A DNA stretch of 18,106 nt. It comes from DASPPF01 sp032906705. Lineage in GTDB: Archaea > Thermoproteota > Nitrososphaeria > Nitrososphaerales > Gagatemarchaeaceae. The DNA lies in assembly GCA_032906705.1 (NCBI GenBank), contig JAJTZC010000026.1:1-18106 (forward strand), given 5' to 3'. Each line of letters begins with the position of its first letter. Position 1 is the first letter of the stretch. Of this stretch, positions 14,825-18,106 are shown one piece after another. A program made the translations under genes and the position numbers. The notes beneath the pieces were generated by a model, which saw nothing but the letters and a program-made list of their open reading frames with translations, was not told the origin of the DNA and did not search any database.

Positions 14825-14832
14825 TATATCAA
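14825..14832 (-). promoter_or_regulatory. TATA-like promoter element of the FkbM gene
   Basis: On the minus strand TTGATATA is centred about 24 bases before GTG 14805, compatible with a leaderless message. Confidence 0.45.
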
Positions 14833-15040
14833 AATGCACCCAGAGGCACCGTCAAGGTGATTTGATGTGCTCGAACAGCAGCTGGGTCGAAATCAAGGCC
14901 CGAAAAGCGCTAGCCCCTCATGTGCACAGTGGGCGGACAATTGAGCACCACACATGACGACGCCAAAGCCAACTCCTCGCTTCTACTGCCAAGAAACCGT
15001 TGCACGAGTCGACTATGGGTTACTGGCGTCCTCGGGAAGG

Positions 15041-15046
15041 TTAAAG
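15041..15046 (+). promoter_or_regulatory. Possible promoter element of the GT4 gene at 15091
   Basis: TTAAAG lies about 47 bases before ATG 15091 and would give a leader of about 20 bases. A weak GAGGG ends 4 bases before the ATG. Assignment is tentative. Confidence 0.28.
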
Positions 15047-15090
15047 AATCAAAACTCAAGGCACCAACTCCGAGGCGAGCAGAGGGTTCA

Positions 15091-16236
15091 ATGTTGCGGG
15101 TTGCGATCGTTTCAACAGGTAAGGGACATGTTCAGCGAGGGGTAGAGGCGTGGTCAACGAACCTGGCGCATGAACTAAACTCACGCCGGGGTGCTGTAGA
15201 AGCTGTGCTGTTCAGAGGAGACCCGAAGCTACATTGCGAATTCGAGCAGTGGGCACCCTGCATAGGACGGTATTCGAGGTTTTGGGGAGGGAACAACTCG
15301 CGGCTGTCGCTCGCCGTGAGGGGGGTCGTGGAACAGTATTCGAGCCTGCCCTCACTGGTCAGCCAATTGATTCTTAGCAATTACGACATAATCCACACAG
15401 GCGACGGCCTCGTTGGAAAATGGCTCCGCAGGCTGCTTGCGGTGCGGGGAGACAGGGCGCCCCGAGTTATTTTGAATAACGCCGCAAGTTCGCTGGAATT
15501 CTGCAGGGGGTTCGACTACGTGGAAGTTGTTGCCCCCTACTACTTGGAAGAAGCAGGGAAGCTTGGGTTAGATACCCGGAACTGGTTCGTAAACCCTTAC
15601 TGGGCTGACACGTCGTTGTTCAGACCGGCAACCCACTCTGAGAGAGCGAATGCAAGAGGAGCACTCGGCATACCTGAGAAATCCACCGTTGTCCTGTCTG
15701 TGGGGGCCGTCGAACCCTCCCATAAGAGGATGGACTATCTGGTTAAGGAAGTAGCCAAATCGCGAGAAAAAGTAAATGAGAGAATCTTCCTTCTGATCGT
15801 CGGTGCATCCGCAGGGTATCAGACAGGCGCAATCCGCGAACTCGGCGCGTCGCTCCTGAAGACAGACTACAAAATCCTGACAGATGTAGGTCATGAGAGA
15901 ATACATGAGTTGTATCGCACCGCTGACATCTTCATCCTAGCATCACTACATGACTACTTTCCCATGGCGATCATTGAGGCCCTCGCCTCCGGCTTGCCTA
16001 CGATTGTCCATCATGCTCAAGTGCAGCGCTGGATGGCGGGCGGCGGAGGAAGATTCGTTGCGATGGATAAGCCAGACTCCCTAGCACACGCCATCGTCGA
16101 GTTCGTCAACGACCCAGTTGCGAGCAGATCTTACGGCATGAGAGCGAGGGAAAGGGCCCTTGCGCTCTTCTCTCCAGCTTCAGTCATTCCCAGAATCGTA
16201 GAGATGTACCAGCGGGTCGCCGGCCACCGCAAATAG
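15091..16236 (+). CDS. GT4-family glycosyltransferase (GT-B fold)
   Basis: 381 residues from ATG 15091, giving MLRVAIVSTGKGHVQRGVEAW. The open frame extends to 14920, but the extra 57 residues have no family character. VGAVEPSHKRMDYL (204-217) matches the phosphate-binding loop, with HKR in place of K-G. D288-YFPMAII-E296 is a D-x7-E variant without the usual F-G. ALASGLPTIV follows as in GT4 enzymes. A Gly-rich GGGGRF stretch comes later. Donor and acceptor are unknown. It is divergent from the FkbM gene; a stem-loop follows it. Confidence 0.84.
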   Translation: MLRVAIVSTGKGHVQRGVEAWSTNLAHELNSRRGAVEAVLFRGDPKLHCEFEQWAPCIGRYSRFWGGNNSRLSLAVRGVVEQYSSLPSLVSQLILSNYDIIHTGDGLVGKWLRRLLAVRGDRAPRVILNNAASSLEFCRGFDYVEVVAPYYLEEAGKLGLDTRNWFVNPYWADTSLFRPATHSERANARGALGIPEKSTVVLSVGAVEPSHKRMDYLVKEVAKSREKVNERIFLLIVGASAGYQTGAIRELGASLLKTDYKILTDVGHERIHELYRTADIFILASLHDYFPMAIIEALASGLPTIVHHAQVQRWMAGGGGRFVAMDKPDSLAHAIVEFVNDPVASRSYGMRARERALALFSPASVIPRIVEMYQRVAGHRK

Positions 16237-16298
16237 TGCACCTTGCACTCGAGGCTGCTCACTCTACTGCTTGCCTAGCCTGTAGCCCGAATCAAAAA

Positions 16299-16329
16299 GC
16301 ACACGTCTAGAGTGTGCGCTAGCCCTTTT
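16299..16329 (+). terminator. Stem-loop with following T-tract after the GT4 gene
   Basis: GCACAC (16299-16304) pairs with GTGTGC (16312-16317) around a 7-base loop. AAAAA precedes and TTTT follows after a short spacer (16326-16329). It lies between two genes of the same orientation and could end the upstream transcript. Confidence 0.38.
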
Positions 16330-16353
16330 CATCAGATTCCCTTGTCCTGCACC

Positions 16354-16362
16354 GAATATTAA
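16354..16362 (+). promoter_or_regulatory. TATA-like promoter element of the GT2 gene
   Basis: GAATATTAA is centred about 22 bases before GTG 16380 and about 34 before an in-frame TTG at 16392. The start is therefore uncertain by four codons. Confidence 0.42.
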
Positions 16363-16379
16363 CCCCCATTGCCCACGGA

Positions 16380-17342
16380 GTGACCTTCGAATTGCCTTCG
16401 AAACTTGTGAGCATGATAATCCCTGCTCTGAACGAGAAAGACAACCTCCTGGCACTCCTCTCCGGCCTCCGCGCGCAAGCCTACAGGCCGCTTGAGGTGA
16501 TAATTGTAGACGGAGGCTCTTCCGACGGCACCTTTGAGGCAGCCTCTAAGATGGCACTCGAGTCCGGCGACATTGGCGATTTTAGGGTAAGGGTGTCTCG
16601 GGAGACTGGTACGCGGAGGGGTCCGGCAAACGCACGAAACATCGGCATATCCATTGCTGAGGGGGACTACATCATCTTCCTGGACGCTGACTTCGAATTG
16701 CCCGAAACTTCCACAGTCGCTTCGATTGTAGAATCGTTGAATGATCATAAAGCCGTGGGCGTTCTAACCCAACCCGCTTGTACGAACTGGCTTGAGCGTC
16801 AACAATGGCTGGATAGGTTTGACAAGAAGCTGAATGGCGTGCCACACACCTTCTGTGCCTACAGGCGGTCAACAATCGGCGAACACAGATTCGAGCTTTC
16901 ACTGGGTTTTGGTGAGGATCAGGTCTTCCAAGAGTCGCTGGGCGTCGAAACGTATTACATCCCTGTGTCAGTCAAGAGGCATTTCGTGCACGGAGTCGGA
17001 GAGTGGTCTCGCCAGATGATGTGGTACGGGCGCACATATCCGCGGTTCATAAAGAGGAGCGGCACGGGGGCCACGATTCGGCTGCTCCTCTGGGTAAACC
17101 CGCCTATATTGCTCCTGTTGGCGCTAATTGGCCTGCTGCTGAACTCGTTTCTCTTCTCCGTGTTCTCAACATTGCTAGCCACTTCCCTTGCTGTCTCGGT
17201 GATGCGGGGTCATTCCATTTCGCCAGACAGAATTGCGTATGTGATTGTCGCCAGACTGCTCATGACGATCGTGTTGGGATGTGGTTTCATTGTCGGGAGC
17301 GCCGAATTTCTCCGGGAAAATCATCTGTCCAACTCTGGCTGA
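16380..17342 (+). CDS. GT2-family glycosyltransferase (GT-A fold) with C-terminal membrane helices
   Basis: 320 residues from GTG 16380. VSMIIPALNEKDNL (10-23) is the classic GT2 start, followed by VDGGSSDGT (43-51), ARNIGI (85-90), the metal-binding DAD (102-104) in FLDADFEL, and GFGED (176-180) as the acidic catalytic-base region. Hydrophobic segments at about 233-275 and 285-309 anchor it to the membrane. It is a complete inverting-type sugar transferase facing the cytoplasm, likely acting on a lipid-linked acceptor. A stem-loop separates it from the GT4 gene upstream. Confidence 0.9.
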   Translation: MTFELPSKLVSMIIPALNEKDNLLALLSGLRAQAYRPLEVIIVDGGSSDGTFEAASKMALESGDIGDFRVRVSRETGTRRGPANARNIGISIAEGDYIIFLDADFELPETSTVASIVESLNDHKAVGVLTQPACTNWLERQQWLDRFDKKLNGVPHTFCAYRRSTIGEHRFELSLGFGEDQVFQESLGVETYYIPVSVKRHFVHGVGEWSRQMMWYGRTYPRFIKRSGTGATIRLLLWVNPPILLLLALIGLLLNSFLFSVFSTLLATSLAVSVMRGHSISPDRIAYVIVARLLMTIVLGCGFIVGSAEFLRENHLSNSG

Positions 17343-17387
17343 ACCAAAGTTCGGAGAAACGGATTACCTAAAGCGGATTTGCTAAAC

Positions 17388-17395
17388 AAATTTAA
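17388..17395 (+). promoter_or_regulatory. TATA-like promoter element of the last GT gene
   Basis: AAATTTAA is centred about 30 bases before GTG 17421, and no Shine-Dalgarno sequence is present. It is one of the best leaderless promoter candidates in the window. Confidence 0.55.
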
Positions 17396-17420
17396 CAGGG
17401 CGAGACTGCGTTGAGGCACC

Positions 17421-18106
17421 GTGCGCCTTCTTGCATTATCGCCTTATGAGCCGACCGCGCCAAGCTGCCTTAATCGGTATTACCCCGTCTTTCATCACCT
17501 CGCTAAATTCGGCGTCGCGATAACCATCGTATTCCCGTTCGGCTCTACGCAAGACGTTCCCGAACGGTACAGAGGTAGCTTCCGAACCATAGTCGCAAAG
17601 GAGACCCCGCCAGCTGGTGGAAGGCCTGGTGGACACGCGGGTTCCACTGCCCTTCGAGTCGCGACCGCGAAGCTCTACGATGAGTCCCAGAAACTGTTTC
17701 GCCGCTTCTTCTTCATGACCGAAAGCATGGACGCCGAGCTGGCCGTAAGGACGTCGATGATTATCAGGAGCCTCTCCGCCGACATGATATTCCTGATGGG
17801 CCCTGGAACAAGAAACAGTGTACCTGGACTGCTTCTGGCGAAAAGGAACCACCTACCTCTGATCCTAGACATCGAAGATTACACCATTCTGTACACTAAT
17901 CCCTTCCTGTCCATGTTCAGCGGCCTAACCGTCTCAACGACATTCCTCAAGAATCTGTTTGCGAGATACAAACCCTTCTACCTTCCCAATTCGAGCGATC
18001 TGCTCGAAAACGTAGGCGCGTTCTCGGAAGTCGAAAAATCGGCGCCCGTCGAGATAATTTGGCATGGAGTGCTGTATGACTATCTGCTGCCTTCCTTCTC
18101 TAAGCT
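17421..18106 (+). CDS. GT4-like glycosyltransferase, N-terminal part only (runs off the window)
   Basis: A frame with no stop runs from GTG 17421 to the window end (228 codons and two bases). An in-frame TGA at 17412-17414 limits the start. It begins RLLALSPYEPTAPSCLNRYY, a GT4-type first strand and acceptor loop, then FHHLAKFGVAITIVFPFG. Later LILDIEDYTILYTN and a YLPNSSDLL segment precede IIWHGVLYDYLLP, which resembles the entry to the C-terminal Rossmann domain of GT4 enzymes. The catalytic E-x7-E region lies beyond the window. It is in the same orientation as the GT2 gene but has its own promoter. Confidence 0.75.
   Translation, partial: MRLLALSPYEPTAPSCLNRYYPVFHHLAKFGVAITIVFPFGSTQDVPERYRGSFRTIVAKETPPAGGRPGGHAGSTALRVATAKLYDESQKLFRRFFFMTESMDAELAVRTSMIIRSLSADMIFLMGPGTRNSVPGLLLAKRNHLPLILDIEDYTILYTNPFLSMFSGLTVSTTFLKNLFARYKPFYLPNSSDLLENVGAFSEVEKSAPVEIIWHGVLYDYLLPSFSK

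Noticed and set aside
14920..15090. 57-residue extension of the GT4 gene at 15091
   Set aside because: The residues are unrelated to the family, and the first beta strand begins just after ATG 15091.
17436..17852. 138-residue minus-strand ORF near the right end
   Set aside because: It is a shadow of the truncated GT4-like gene on the plus strand, whose frame is open from 17421 to the edge and has family motifs.

Overview
The window looks like part of an archaeal chromosome. Most genes that start a transcript have an A/T-rich, TATA-like element about 22-34 bases upstream of the start codon and no Shine-Dalgarno sequence. TTG and GTG starts are common (TTG at 3225, 6786, 9093 and 12083; GTG at 5668, 9299, 14805, 16380 and 17421). 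That pattern is typical of leaderless archaeal transcripts read from TBP/TFB promoters. The lineage cannot be fixed from the sequence alone; an uncultured thermoproteotal or thermoplasmatal archaeon would fit. No rRNA, tRNA, CRISPR array, transposase or phage gene was found.

Functionally this is a surface-glycan (S-layer/protein glycosylation or exopolysaccharide) biosynthesis island. It holds 15 genes and one apparent pseudogene. From left to right: a 5'-truncated GT-C-like membrane protein with a Ser/Thr/Gly-rich loop and an outer domain carrying N-glycosylation sequons (3-1643); a UDP-glucuronate decarboxylase (UDP-xylose synthase)-like SDR enzyme (2124-3143); two paralogous Methyltransf_24-type methyltransferases (3225-3977, 4393-5169); a degenerate small minus-strand ORF with one in-frame TGA (5278-5481); a two-gene GT4 operon (5668-7976); three more GT-B glycosyltransferases on alternating strands (7987-9093 minus, 9299-10465 plus, 10462-11658 minus); a DAO-type FAD oxidoreductase (12083-13135); a class I methyltransferase and an FkbM-family methyltransferase (13280-13930 and 14068-14805, both minus); another GT4 (15091-16236); a GT2 with C-terminal membrane helices (16380-17342); and the N-terminal part of a further GT4-like gene that runs off the right end (17421-18106).

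The likely division of labour is as follows. The SDR enzyme supplies a pentose-type nucleotide sugar. The GT4/GT2 enzymes build a glycan on the cytoplasmic face of the membrane. The methyltransferases and the FAD enzyme modify its sugars. The membrane-bound GT-C-like protein may act on the outer face. No oligosaccharyltransferase, flippase or polymerase is visible, so this is only part of a pathway.

Apart from the 5668-7976 operon, most genes seem to have their own promoter, and strands switch often. Two convergent pairs meet almost end to end (10-base gap; 4-base CTAG overlap). This suggests gene-by-gene assembly of the island. Several starts were moved downstream of the longest ORF because the TATA spacing and family N-termini agree on the later codon. 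I see no convincing wholly new system. The points most worth a second look are the TGA-interrupted small gene with its GATATC sites, the perfect palindromes in two promoter regions, and the GT-B protein at 9299 with altered catalytic motifs.
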